NCBI GenBank assembly: GCA_002791435.1
Contig: PFXB01000064.1
Span: 222-13,808 of the forward strand
Source of the DNA: a candidate division WWE3 bacterium CG_4_9_14_3_um_filter_43_9
GTDB taxonomy: Bacteria; Patescibacteriota; CPR3; GCA-002780085
Length of the DNA stretch: 13,587 nucleotides
Reading direction: 5' to 3'
Made by a program: the position numbers and the translations under genes. Position 1 is the stretch's first letter; each line of letters opens with the position of its first letter. The notes below the pieces were generated by a model. It did no database searches. It was not told where the DNA came from and saw nothing but the letters and a program-made list of their open reading frames with translations. Below are positions 5,728 through 12,279 of the stretch, piece after piece.

Positions 5728-7905
5728 ATGAAAATTTTACTTTCTTGGATTCAGGATTTTGTTGAAATAAAAACATCATCTGAAAAATTAGCCGAAAGAC
5801 TTTCTGTCTCTTTAGCCGAAGTCGAAAGAACCGAAAAAATAGAGGATGAGATTCTTTTCGAAATTGAAAATAAAGCCTTGACTCATAGACCGGACTGTTT
5901 TTCTTTAATCGGGATCGCCAGAGAAATTGCCGCCATTACCGACTCAAAATTTAAGCCGCCGCAGATTGGAAAAGACGTGGATCAAAATGCAGTGAGTCTG
6001 CCACTCAAGATTGAGGTTGTCAATTCTGATCTTTGTCCTCGTTATACGGCGGTGGTGATTACCAATCTTAAAATAGGTCCGTCTCCAACCGACATCCAAA
6101 AGAGATTGCGACTTTCAGGAATTCGACCGTTGGGAAATCTTGTCGATATAACCAATTATATTATGCTTGAGTGGGGACAGCCTTTACATGCTTTCGACTA
6201 CGACAAGTTGTCGGATGAAAAGAAAATCATCGTCAGAACCGCTCTTCCCCGTGAAAAAATAAACACTTTAGATGGTGTTGAACGCCAGCTTGATCCCAAA
6301 ATGCTTTTAATTGCCGATTCTGTCAAACCTATTGGTATTGCCGGTATCATGGGTGGAAGTAATACAGAAATTTCAAAAACTACCAAAACTATCGTCTTGG
6401 AATCAGCCAATTTCAATCATTTCAACAACAGATACACCAGTTTGCATTTGGGGTTGCGAACAGAAGCTTCGACGCGATTCGAAAAGGGACAAGATCCAGA
6501 AAAGACTTTAACTGCCCTTTTAAAAGCTATCGAAATGTACCGCCATTACGCTTGCGGAAAGCCGGCATCGGAGATTTTTGATTTCTACCCTAAACCCGAA
6601 AAACAAAAGACGATTATTTTTTGCCCTCAAAAAGTATCAGAGAAGCTAGGTATCAATCTCGTCTTCGGGAAGATCGAAAAAATTTTTAACTCTCTAAATC
6701 TGCAAATTACGAAAGATGCCGAGATTTGGAAGATCACCATTCCAACTTATAGGCGTGATCTAACAATTGAGGCTGATCTTCTGGAAGAAATTGCCCGCAT
6801 TTATGGATATGATCAAATTAAACCTTCTCTTCCGCCAAGAACTTTAAAGCCGCCGAAACAAAATGCCGAGACAATCTTTGAAAGAAAAATTAAAAATATC
6901 TTGTTGAGACTTTCTCTGTCTGAAATATATACTTATTCTTTTGTCGATCCGAAACTTTGGAAAAAATGTCTGATGAAGAGTGATGCTTTGCTAAAACTGA
7001 AAAATCCTCTCTCGCCGGAACTGTCGCTGGTCAGAAATAATCTTCTTCCGGCGCTTGTCGACAAAATAGCTTTGAATTCCAAGTATTTCGCTGAATTTTC
7101 GTTGTTTGAAGTCGGAAAGGCAATCAATCATCAAGCCAAAAATATCTTGCCCCTAGAAGTTAAAGAGGTGGCTGGCGGCATCTATTCACAGAATGAACTA
7201 CCACTCCTTGCGCCGTGGTATCCTCCCCGCCGAATCCCTGTCTCGCCGTCAGGCGGGGGCGGGGCGGCGAGTTCGAAATCATTCGATTCATCCACGTCCG
7301 CCAGCTGGCGGACCGTGGTCTTCTCGAACGATTATAAAAATTCATTTTTAAAAGCCAAGGGAATTTTATCCGCTTTGTTTACCGAATTAGGACTGCGGGA
7401 GCCAACCTATACAACTGGAGATAAACCCAAGGCTCCTTTTATGACAGGGGAGTGGTCTTTTATAAGAATGCGTGGTCAAGAAATTGGAGTTTTGGGTAAT
7501 CTAGATAAAAAAGTCGCGGCCAACTTTTGTCTGAATGGCAATGTCTCTCTTTTTAAACTTGATCTTAAAACATTGCAAAGACTATCTCCTGGGAAAAAAC
7601 CCTATCTTCCCTTGCCAAAATATCCTTTTTTAAACTATGATTTATCGTTTATTATCGATTCTGAAATTTTGATTGACGAAATCCTGGTAAAGATTAAAGG
7701 CTTAAATCTTAAAACACTAAAATCGATCGATGTTTTTGACGTTTTTATAAATCCCAAACTGGGTAAAAATAAAAAATCTGTAGCTTTAAGATTCGCTTTT
7801 GGATCAGACAAAAAAACCTTAACCGGAAAAGAAGTCGAACCTCAGATAGGCAGCATCAAAAAAATCTTAGCCAACTCATTCTCAGCTCTCATCAGAAGTC
7901 GGTAA
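5728..7905 (+). CDS. pheT: Phenylalanyl-tRNA synthetase beta subunit, EMAP/OB domain missing, with in-frame palindromic insertion
   Basis: The structural and editing subunit of PheRS, 725 residues. The N-terminus (MKILLSWIQDFVEI..., 1-35) runs straight from SLAEVERTEKIED into EILFEIENKALTHRPDCFS (41-59). The roughly 100-residue EMAP-like OB tRNA-binding domain that normally lies between them is absent. The B3/B4 editing region includes PRYTAVVITNL and NLVDITNYIMLEWGQPLHAFDYDKL (104-161). The B5 domain ends at IPTYRRDLTIEADLLEEIARIYGYDQI. The core domain is interrupted at about 492-534 by a Pro/Ser/Gly-rich stretch encoded by GC-rich inverted repeats. The C-terminal ferredoxin-like anticodon-binding domain runs from about PLPKYPFLNYDLSF to the end. 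No clear Shine-Dalgarno site precedes ATG 5728, so translational coupling with pheS is plausible. Confidence 0.95.
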   Translation: MKILLSWIQDFVEIKTSSEKLAERLSVSLAEVERTEKIEDEILFEIENKALTHRPDCFSLIGIAREIAAITDSKFKPPQIGKDVDQNAVSLPLKIEVVNSDLCPRYTAVVITNLKIGPSPTDIQKRLRLSGIRPLGNLVDITNYIMLEWGQPLHAFDYDKLSDEKKIIVRTALPREKINTLDGVERQLDPKMLLIADSVKPIGIAGIMGGSNTEISKTTKTIVLESANFNHFNNRYTSLHLGLRTEASTRFEKGQDPEKTLTALLKAIEMYRHYACGKPASEIFDFYPKPEKQKTIIFCPQKVSEKLGINLVFGKIEKIFNSLNLQITKDAEIWKITIPTYRRDLTIEADLLEEIARIYGYDQIKPSLPPRTLKPPKQNAETIFERKIKNILLRLSLSEIYTYSFVDPKLWKKCLMKSDALLKLKNPLSPELSLVRNNLLPALVDKIALNSKYFAEFSLFEVGKAINHQAKNILPLEVKEVAGGIYSQNELPLLAPWYPPRRIPVSPSGGGGAASSKSFDSSTSASWRTVVFSNDYKNSFLKAKGILSALFTELGLREPTYTTGDKPKAPFMTGEWSFIRMRGQEIGVLGNLDKKVAANFCLNGNVSLFKLDLKTLQRLSPGKKPYLPLPKYPFLNYDLSFIIDSEILIDEILVKIKGLNLKTLKSIDVFDVFINPKLGKNKKSVALRFAFGSDKKTLTGKEVEPQIGSIKKILANSFSALIRSR
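7201..7329 (+). repeat. REP-like palindromic element inserted in frame in pheT
   Basis: A GC-rich island inside AT-rich pheT. Inverted repeats: CCAC/GTGG (7201-7204 / 7215-7218); CCCCGCC/GGCGGGG (7225-7231 / 7252-7258); CTCGCCG/CGGCGAG (7242-7248 / 7265-7271); GTTCGA/TCGAAC (7271-7276 / 7324-7329). The last encloses a 27-base near-perfect palindrome at 7292-7318: CCACG, T, CCGCCAG, CTGGCGG, A, a bulged C, CGTGG. The frame stays open and encodes a Pro, then Gly/Ser/Ala-rich linker of low complexity (about residues 498-531). The order CCAC-GTGGT-CCCCGCC-GGCGGG repeats that of the spacer at 4265-4321. Boundaries are estimates. Confidence 0.72.
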
Positions 7906-7936
7906 ATAATCTTTTGTATCACAGAAAGGATTTCCT

Positions 7937-9016
7937 ATGCATGTACTCATTTTTGCAGGCGGAGCAGGCACCAGACTGTGGCCGCTTTCCAGAAAAAACA
8001 CCCCCAAACAATTTGAAAAAGTATTCAACGGTAAATCAACCCTGCAGCTTACAGTTGATCGTGTTGCGCCAACATTTAGTTTTGAAAATATCTATATTAG
8101 CACCAATGAAAAGTATGTCGCGATTGTCAAAGAACAAATCCCTGAAATACCAACCCATAATATTATCGCCGAACCAGCTAAAAGGGATGTTGCGCCAGCG
8201 TTAGGCTACAATTTGATGCATCTTAAAAAAACTGGAGGAAAAGGACCGGTTGCTATCATTTTTTCCGATCATTTGATGAAAAATGTGACCGAATTTATCA
8301 AAGCCTTAAAAACAGGTGAAAAGCTGGTAAGAAGAAATCCCAAACGAATTGTATTCATCGGCAACAAAGCCAGATATGTGGAACCGAATTTAGGCTGGAT
8401 TCAGGTGGGGAAGAAGCTTAAAAAAGATATGTACGAATATAAGGGGTGGATTTATCGTCCGCCTTTAGAAGAATGTAAAAAGATGTTTGCCTCGCGAAAA
8501 TGGATCTGGAATTTGGGCTATTGGGTTTTGGATCTGGATTTTACTATTTCTCTTTATCATAAATATGCTCCTCAAATGTATCAAAAATTAAAAAAGATTG
8601 AAGAACTGATAGGAACCAATAAAGAATATCGTATTTTAAAGAAGATCTATCCGACCATGCAATCAATTTCCCTTGACAACGCTATTATTGAAAAATTGAA
8701 AAGCGAAGCCAAGGAAGCGATTGTGTTAACTCCCGATTTAGGTTGGTCTGATCCGGGAACTCTGTATGCGCTCAAAGAAGCCCTGCAGGATTCACCTCAA
8801 GCTAATGTCAGTCGGGGAGAAGTTTTAAGCCTCGATTCACAGGATTGCCTTATTTTCAATTATGAGTCTAATAAAATCGTGACAACGGTGGGATTAAGCG
8901 GCTATATTCTGGTTAATATGAACGATGCTTTGATCGTTGTCAAAAAGGAAGATGTTCCTAAAGTCAAGAAATTGGTGGAGTTGCTTGAAAAAAAAGGTTT
9001 TGCCAAATACATCTGA
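7937..9016 (+). CDS. manC: Mannose-1-phosphate guanylyltransferase
   Basis: Makes GDP-mannose from mannose-1-phosphate and GTP, for glycans of the cell surface. The 359 residues show the nucleotidyltransferase P-loop FAGGAGTRLWPLSR with PKQF (6-26). Then come EPAKRDVAPA (family EP..RNTAPA), FSDHLM at the metal-binding Asp, WNLGYWVLDLDF (family WN.GmF), SLDNAIIEK (family SiDyavmEk) and DLGWSDPGTLYALKE. The length agrees with the monofunctional enzyme; the C-terminal phosphomannose isomerase cupin of ~470-residue forms is absent. AAAGGA (7925-7930) lies 6 bases before ATG 7937. It follows pheT by 31 bases, so it may be read from the same transcript, and converges with the PBP gene. The N-to-D change in EPAKRD is a mild deviation. 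Confidence 0.93.
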   Translation: MHVLIFAGGAGTRLWPLSRKNTPKQFEKVFNGKSTLQLTVDRVAPTFSFENIYISTNEKYVAIVKEQIPEIPTHNIIAEPAKRDVAPALGYNLMHLKKTGGKGPVAIIFSDHLMKNVTEFIKALKTGEKLVRRNPKRIVFIGNKARYVEPNLGWIQVGKKLKKDMYEYKGWIYRPPLEECKKMFASRKWIWNLGYWVLDLDFTISLYHKYAPQMYQKLKKIEELIGTNKEYRILKKIYPTMQSISLDNAIIEKLKSEAKEAIVLTPDLGWSDPGTLYALKEALQDSPQANVSRGEVLSLDSQDCLIFNYESNKIVTTVGLSGYILVNMNDALIVVKKEDVPKVKKLVELLEKKGFAKYI

Positions 9017-9020
9017 TCAA

Positions 9021-9076
9021 AAAGCAACTGGCATCTGGCAACTGACTTCTGACTTGTCAACTTTTGACTACTGGTC
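9021..9076 (+). repeat. Dispersed spacer repeat, copy 3, in the manC / PBP convergent gap
   Basis: The gap contains CAACTGGC, TCTGGCAACT (9034-9043, identical to 404-413) and further ACTTCTGAC/ACTTGTCAAC words with a tandem-like rhythm. GTCAA-CTT-TTGAC (9056-9068) is a small hairpin. No T-rich terminator was seen between the convergent genes. Confidence 0.45.
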
Positions 9077-9120
9077 ACGTCATTCAGACTTTCCGAATCG
9101 GAGATTAAAAATTAAACAAT

Positions 9121-11724
9121 CTACTGGGCAGATGGTGTTGACTGTTTTTCATCTGAATTCGCAGATACAATAGTTATTTTACTTGACGCTTCTCCCGTCT
9201 TGCCGTTGACATCTTTGGCTCTGACCGTCATGGTGTGCTCTCCTGAAACTTGCGCTGACAGCTTAAAATTTACTTGAAAAGGTGATGTTTCCAAAGTCTT
9301 GTAGAGTGTATTATCCCAAAAGAAATCCACTTTGGTGATGGCCACCGGGGATGTCGCCTCAACATCGGCGGTAAACTCTGAAGCCAATACTGCTCCGTTT
9401 TGGGGGCTTTTAATAGTAACTGAAGGACCATCTCTTCCCACCTCATAAGTCTGACAATGCTCGGTTGGAGGTTTTTGGAAGCCTCCTACGGCCTGTATCC
9501 AACCGTCGGTATATGGTTGCCAGGAATCATTTATTTCCTTAAGATAGGTGTAAGTTTTAGTTTCGGTCAAACCCAATTGTTTATGATAATCGGTTGCCAA
9601 AAAATCGGTTCCCTTACAAACTTCGACTTTAACATGAAAATCATCCTTTTCTGTGGGTTGTGTTCCTTTAATGAAGATCTCCCACTTCCTCTTGTCAGTC
9701 CCATCTCCCACTAGTTTGCCCGAAAGGGCATCAATTTCAAGCGAAATAAAGTCGTTTTCCGGTTTTTTAAACTCACCGCGATCTTTTCCATCCAACACTC
9801 TTTCCATAAAATAATGCCACAGAGGAGTAGCTCCGGTTGATCCCTGAATTCCGTTCATAGGATCATTATTATTGTTGCCTGTCCAAACGCCGGTTACTAA
9901 ATTCGGAGCATAACCCACAGTCCAGGCATCTTTGTTATCGTTGGTCGTTCCGGTTTTGACCGCCACTTTCCAGTCACGTATTTGTAAGAGAGAACCGAAT
10001 CCAAAAAGACGGGAGCGGGCCACATTATCGGATAAAATATTAGAAATAAGATAGGCATATTTTTCATCAAAGACCCGTTCGTCTTGAGATGGCTTGAATT
10101 CTTCCAAAATTTTGCCCTTAGAGTCCTCAACCTTGAGGATAGCCGTCGGAGAGTGCCTGACTCCGCTGGCGGCGAAAACCCCGAAAGCCGAGGTTAAATC
10201 CAAAAGTTTAACTTCGCCTCCGCCTAAAGTTAAGGCCAATCCATATTTCTCAGGCTCATTTAAAGTGGTAATTCCCATATTATGAGCCATTTTAAGCATC
10301 TCCGGAATTCCGACTAACTGCAACATCTTGACAGCCGGAACATTGCGGGAATTGGCCAAAGCGTCACGCACCAAAAGCGGTCCCCAAAAACGGCCATCTG
10401 ATTCTTGAGGGGTATAAGGTCCGCCGCCTGAAGGCCAGGTGGTTTGAATGTCAGAAACAAATGTGGCGGCAGTATAGCCTTTGGTAAAAGCAGTTACATA
10501 AGTGATCGGTTTAATTGAAGACCCTGGCTGCCTTTCCGATAAAGTGACGTTAACATTGCCGTCGTTGGCGGTATCAAAATAGTCAATCGAACCTAGCATC
10601 GTTAAAATCTCGCCAGTTCTCGGATCAATAGCCACTAAAGCGGAGTTTTGCGCGTTAGCATTTTGACTATCCAAGCGGTCATGGTTAAATTTAGCTTCTT
10701 CCTCTGCTACCAGCTGCATATTGTAATCAAGAGTCGTGGTTACTTTTAATCCTCCCTGTTCAGCCATTTTATCGCCGTATTTTTCTGTTAAAATCGATTT
10801 AACATACATCACAAAATGAGGAGCCAGAATGTTTTTAATTTGGGGCGCATATTTTAATTCTTCTTTTCTAGCCGTATCAACTTGTTCTTGAGTTATAAAA
10901 CCGTGTTTTTGCATCAGATAGAGAACGTATTCCTGTCTTCCTTTGGCATTTTCAGGATATGCACCAAAGGGTGAATAATAGCTCGGGCTTTGGGTCAAAC
11001 CCGCCAAAAGAGCAGCTTCGACTAAAGATAAATCTTTAGGCTCTTTTCCAAAATAAGTGTTAGCCGCGGCTTTAACCCCGTAAGATTGACCACCATAAGG
11101 AACTTCATTTAAATACATCTGCAGAATCTCATCTTTGTTGTATCTTCTCTCTATCTGAATGGTTAAGATAAGCTCTTTTATTTTGCGGGTAATCGTTCGC
11201 TCAGGAGTCAAAAGAGTGTTTTTAACCAGCTGCTGGGTGATGGTTGAGCCTCCATATAATCCTTGATTGGTTAAATTTTTAAAAAAGGAGCGGGCAATCC
11301 CTTTAATATCAATCCCTTGGTGTTTATAAAAAGTCGGGTCCTCGGCGGCCAGAGTGGCATTAATCATATACTGCGAAACGTCCCCCAAATTGACTAAACT
11401 CCGATTTTCGTCGCCATAGATTTCGTAGAGTAATTTGTTGTTGCGGTCATAAATTCTGGTAGATTGGGCAATTTCGCGATTGGTAAGCTTGTAAGGTGAG
11501 GGAATCTCTTTTGAATACCAGATGACTATTCCGGCAAAAGAGAGTATTCCCAAAATAAAAAGAACGAAAAACAGACGGGCTAAAGTATAAATTAGTTTGG
11601 AAACGTTCTTACGCTTGCGTCTTGTATAATAACGGGCATAACCCGATATTTTCCCAGGCAAAAGGCTTTGAAAAAATCTTTTTAATCTGAACCTGTTTTT
11701 GCGAAAACTTCTTCTTGAAACCAT
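9121..11724 (-). CDS. Class A penicillin-binding protein (transglycosylase / transpeptidase, PBP1A type) with C-terminal Ig-like domain
   Basis: A bifunctional peptidoglycan synthase of 867 residues, anchored by one N-terminal membrane helix (about 46-70) after a very basic cytoplasmic tail (about 1-43). The GT51 domain shows AAEDPTFYKHQGI (126-138, catalytic E128), GGSTITQQLVKN (158-169), RKIKELILTIQIERRYNKDEILQMYLN (about 180-206) and ALLAGL. The transpeptidase domain has SxxK as S402-S403-I404-K405 in PGSSIKP, SxN as S459-R460-N461, and KTGT at 590-593; all key residues are present. After about residue 765 a bacterial Ig-like module follows (PSVTIKSPQNGAVL to SSKITIVSA), then a short Ser/Pro-rich tail. 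It converges with manC. The promoter lies so close to the ATG that the mRNA may be leaderless. Confidence 0.96.
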   Translation of the reverse strand: MVSRRSFRKNRFRLKRFFQSLLPGKISGYARYYTRRKRKNVSKLIYTLARLFFVLFILGILSFAGIVIWYSKEIPSPYKLTNREIAQSTRIYDRNNKLLYEIYGDENRSLVNLGDVSQYMINATLAAEDPTFYKHQGIDIKGIARSFFKNLTNQGLYGGSTITQQLVKNTLLTPERTITRKIKELILTIQIERRYNKDEILQMYLNEVPYGGQSYGVKAAANTYFGKEPKDLSLVEAALLAGLTQSPSYYSPFGAYPENAKGRQEYVLYLMQKHGFITQEQVDTARKEELKYAPQIKNILAPHFVMYVKSILTEKYGDKMAEQGGLKVTTTLDYNMQLVAEEEAKFNHDRLDSQNANAQNSALVAIDPRTGEILTMLGSIDYFDTANDGNVNVTLSERQPGSSIKPITYVTAFTKGYTAATFVSDIQTTWPSGGGPYTPQESDGRFWGPLLVRDALANSRNVPAVKMLQLVGIPEMLKMAHNMGITTLNEPEKYGLALTLGGGEVKLLDLTSAFGVFAASGVRHSPTAILKVEDSKGKILEEFKPSQDERVFDEKYAYLISNILSDNVARSRLFGFGSLLQIRDWKVAVKTGTTNDNKDAWTVGYAPNLVTGVWTGNNNNDPMNGIQGSTGATPLWHYFMERVLDGKDRGEFKKPENDFISLEIDALSGKLVGDGTDKRKWEIFIKGTQPTEKDDFHVKVEVCKGTDFLATDYHKQLGLTETKTYTYLKEINDSWQPYTDGWIQAVGGFQKPPTEHCQTYEVGRDGPSVTIKSPQNGAVLASEFTADVEATSPVAITKVDFFWDNTLYKTLETSPFQVNFKLSAQVSGEHTMTVRAKDVNGKTGEASSKITIVSANSDEKQSTPSAQ

Positions 11725-11731
11725 AGTCAGA

Positions 11732-11737
11732 ATTATA
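11732..11737 (-). promoter_or_regulatory. Predicted -10 box for the PBP gene, likely leaderless transcript
   Basis: On the minus strand a perfect TATAAT (11737-11732) is followed by only 7 bases (TCTGACT) before the ATG at 11724. No Shine-Dalgarno site fits between them. The -35 region at 17 bases spacing is TAAACT, a poor match. Transcription would start at or next to the A of the ATG. Confidence 0.5.
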
Positions 11738-11841
11738 TCATATACTTTCTCGGGAGTTTAGCTAAACCTAATGGTATAAAGCTTAAGGCGCAAAAATTAA
11801 AACTAAAACACAGCGGAAGTATTTTTAATGATATGTAAAAT

Positions 11842-11876
11842 TTGACAAATATCCAAAATTTTGATAAAGATATAAT
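11842..11876 (+). promoter_or_regulatory. Predicted promoter elements before the second T-box
   Basis: Perfect TTGACA (11842-11847) and perfect TATAAT (11871-11876) boxes occur, but 23 bases apart instead of about 17. With TTGACA at 17 bases spacing the -10 would be TAAAGA (11865-11870). Either the -10 works alone or the weaker -10 is used. The sequence between 11738 and 11841 shows nothing else I can name. Confidence 0.45.
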
Positions 11877-12097
11877 CACAATCTTCTAAAAGCGACGAAA
11901 GAGAAAAAGTAGAAACTTTTTGGTAAACTTAATCAGAGAACAGATGGCGGTGCAAATCTGTAGCACAAAAAGTTTCGAAATACCCTCCGGAGCTTCCGCC
12001 TCAAAACGGCGGACGGCAGCGTCCGTAACCCATACGCTAGAGTGTCACTGCGTTATGCCAAGCACTCAAACAAGAGAGGTTTTAATCTTAAAGCAGG

Positions 12098-12126
12098 ACA
12101 CTCCTTTATCTTAAGGGGTGTTTTTT
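12098..12126 (+). terminator. Terminator-like hairpin nested in T-box stem III
   Basis: ACACTCCTT (12098-12106) pairs with AAGGGGTGT (12113-12121) over 9 bp, with a TATCTT loop, followed directly by six T (12121-12126). By itself this is a good intrinsic terminator. It lies wholly inside the outer stem III helix, whose 3' arm is made only after the T-run. Confidence 0.6.
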
Positions 12127-12167
12127 GGATTAAAACCTAAAGTAAGGTGGTACCGCGAGTCATTTTC

Positions 12168-12206
12168 AAAGACCCGTCCTTCAAATTTAAGGATTGGGTC
12201 TTTTTT
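12168..12206 (+). terminator. Intrinsic terminator of the second T-box
   Basis: AAAGACCC (12168-12175) pairs with GGGTCTTT (12196-12203) and TCCTT (12177-12181) with AAGGA (12189-12193), followed by T to 12206. It stands 10 bases after the T-box motif, the normal place for the regulated terminator. Confidence 0.88.
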
Positions 12207-12232
12207 CGTTTTTTGCACTTTAAAAACGCCGC

Positions 12233-12260
12233 TTAATAGACAGCCATCTATTAACTGGCT
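12233..12260 (+). repeat. Overlapping alternative hairpins just upstream of sat-cysC
   Basis: TTAATAGA (12233-12240) and TCTATTAA (12247-12254) form a perfect 8-bp inverted repeat with loop CAGCCA. The loop also holds AGCCA (12242-12246), which can pair with TGGCT (12256-12260), so the two hairpins exclude each other. The site lies between the T-box terminator and the ribosome site of sat-cysC, near the change in base composition. Confidence 0.45.
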
Positions 12261-12279
12261 AACCAAGAAAGGAGGGATT

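Larger units (their letters stand above)
11883..12206 (+). promoter_or_regulatory. T-box riboswitch, probable tyrosine specifier (UAC), upstream of sat-cysC
   Basis: Stem I is clear: GAAACTTTTT (11912-11921) pairs with AAAAAGTTTC (11967-11976). It has the 5' specifier-loop AGTA (11908-11911), the AGAGA element (11935-11939) and the apical GNUG as GGTG (11949-11952). The 3' specifier loop reads CGAAA-TAC-C; aligned on the known CGAAA-GGC-A of Bacillus glyQS, the specifier is TAC at 11981-11983 (Tyr). The base after it is C, not the usual A, so ACC or ATA cannot be excluded. Stem III is a 10-bp helix GGTTTTAATC/GATTAAAACC (12078-12087 / 12128-12137). The T-box motif AAGGTGGTACCGCG is at 12144-12157, then the terminator. 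T-boxes normally control a synthetase or amino-acid gene; here the next gene is sat-cysC. Confidence 0.9.

Noticed and set aside
7201..7329. CRISPR array or IS element in pheT
   Set aside because: The repeats are inverted, not regularly spaced direct repeats, and there is no transposase or target duplication visible.
7160..7345. Minus-strand open frame through the pheT repeat (Arg/Gly-rich)
   Set aside because: It is the reverse reading of the palindromic insertion within pheT; no ribosome site or family match.
9017..9120. Bidirectional terminator between manC and the PBP gene
   Set aside because: Only a 5-bp hairpin (9056-9068) and no T-run on either strand.
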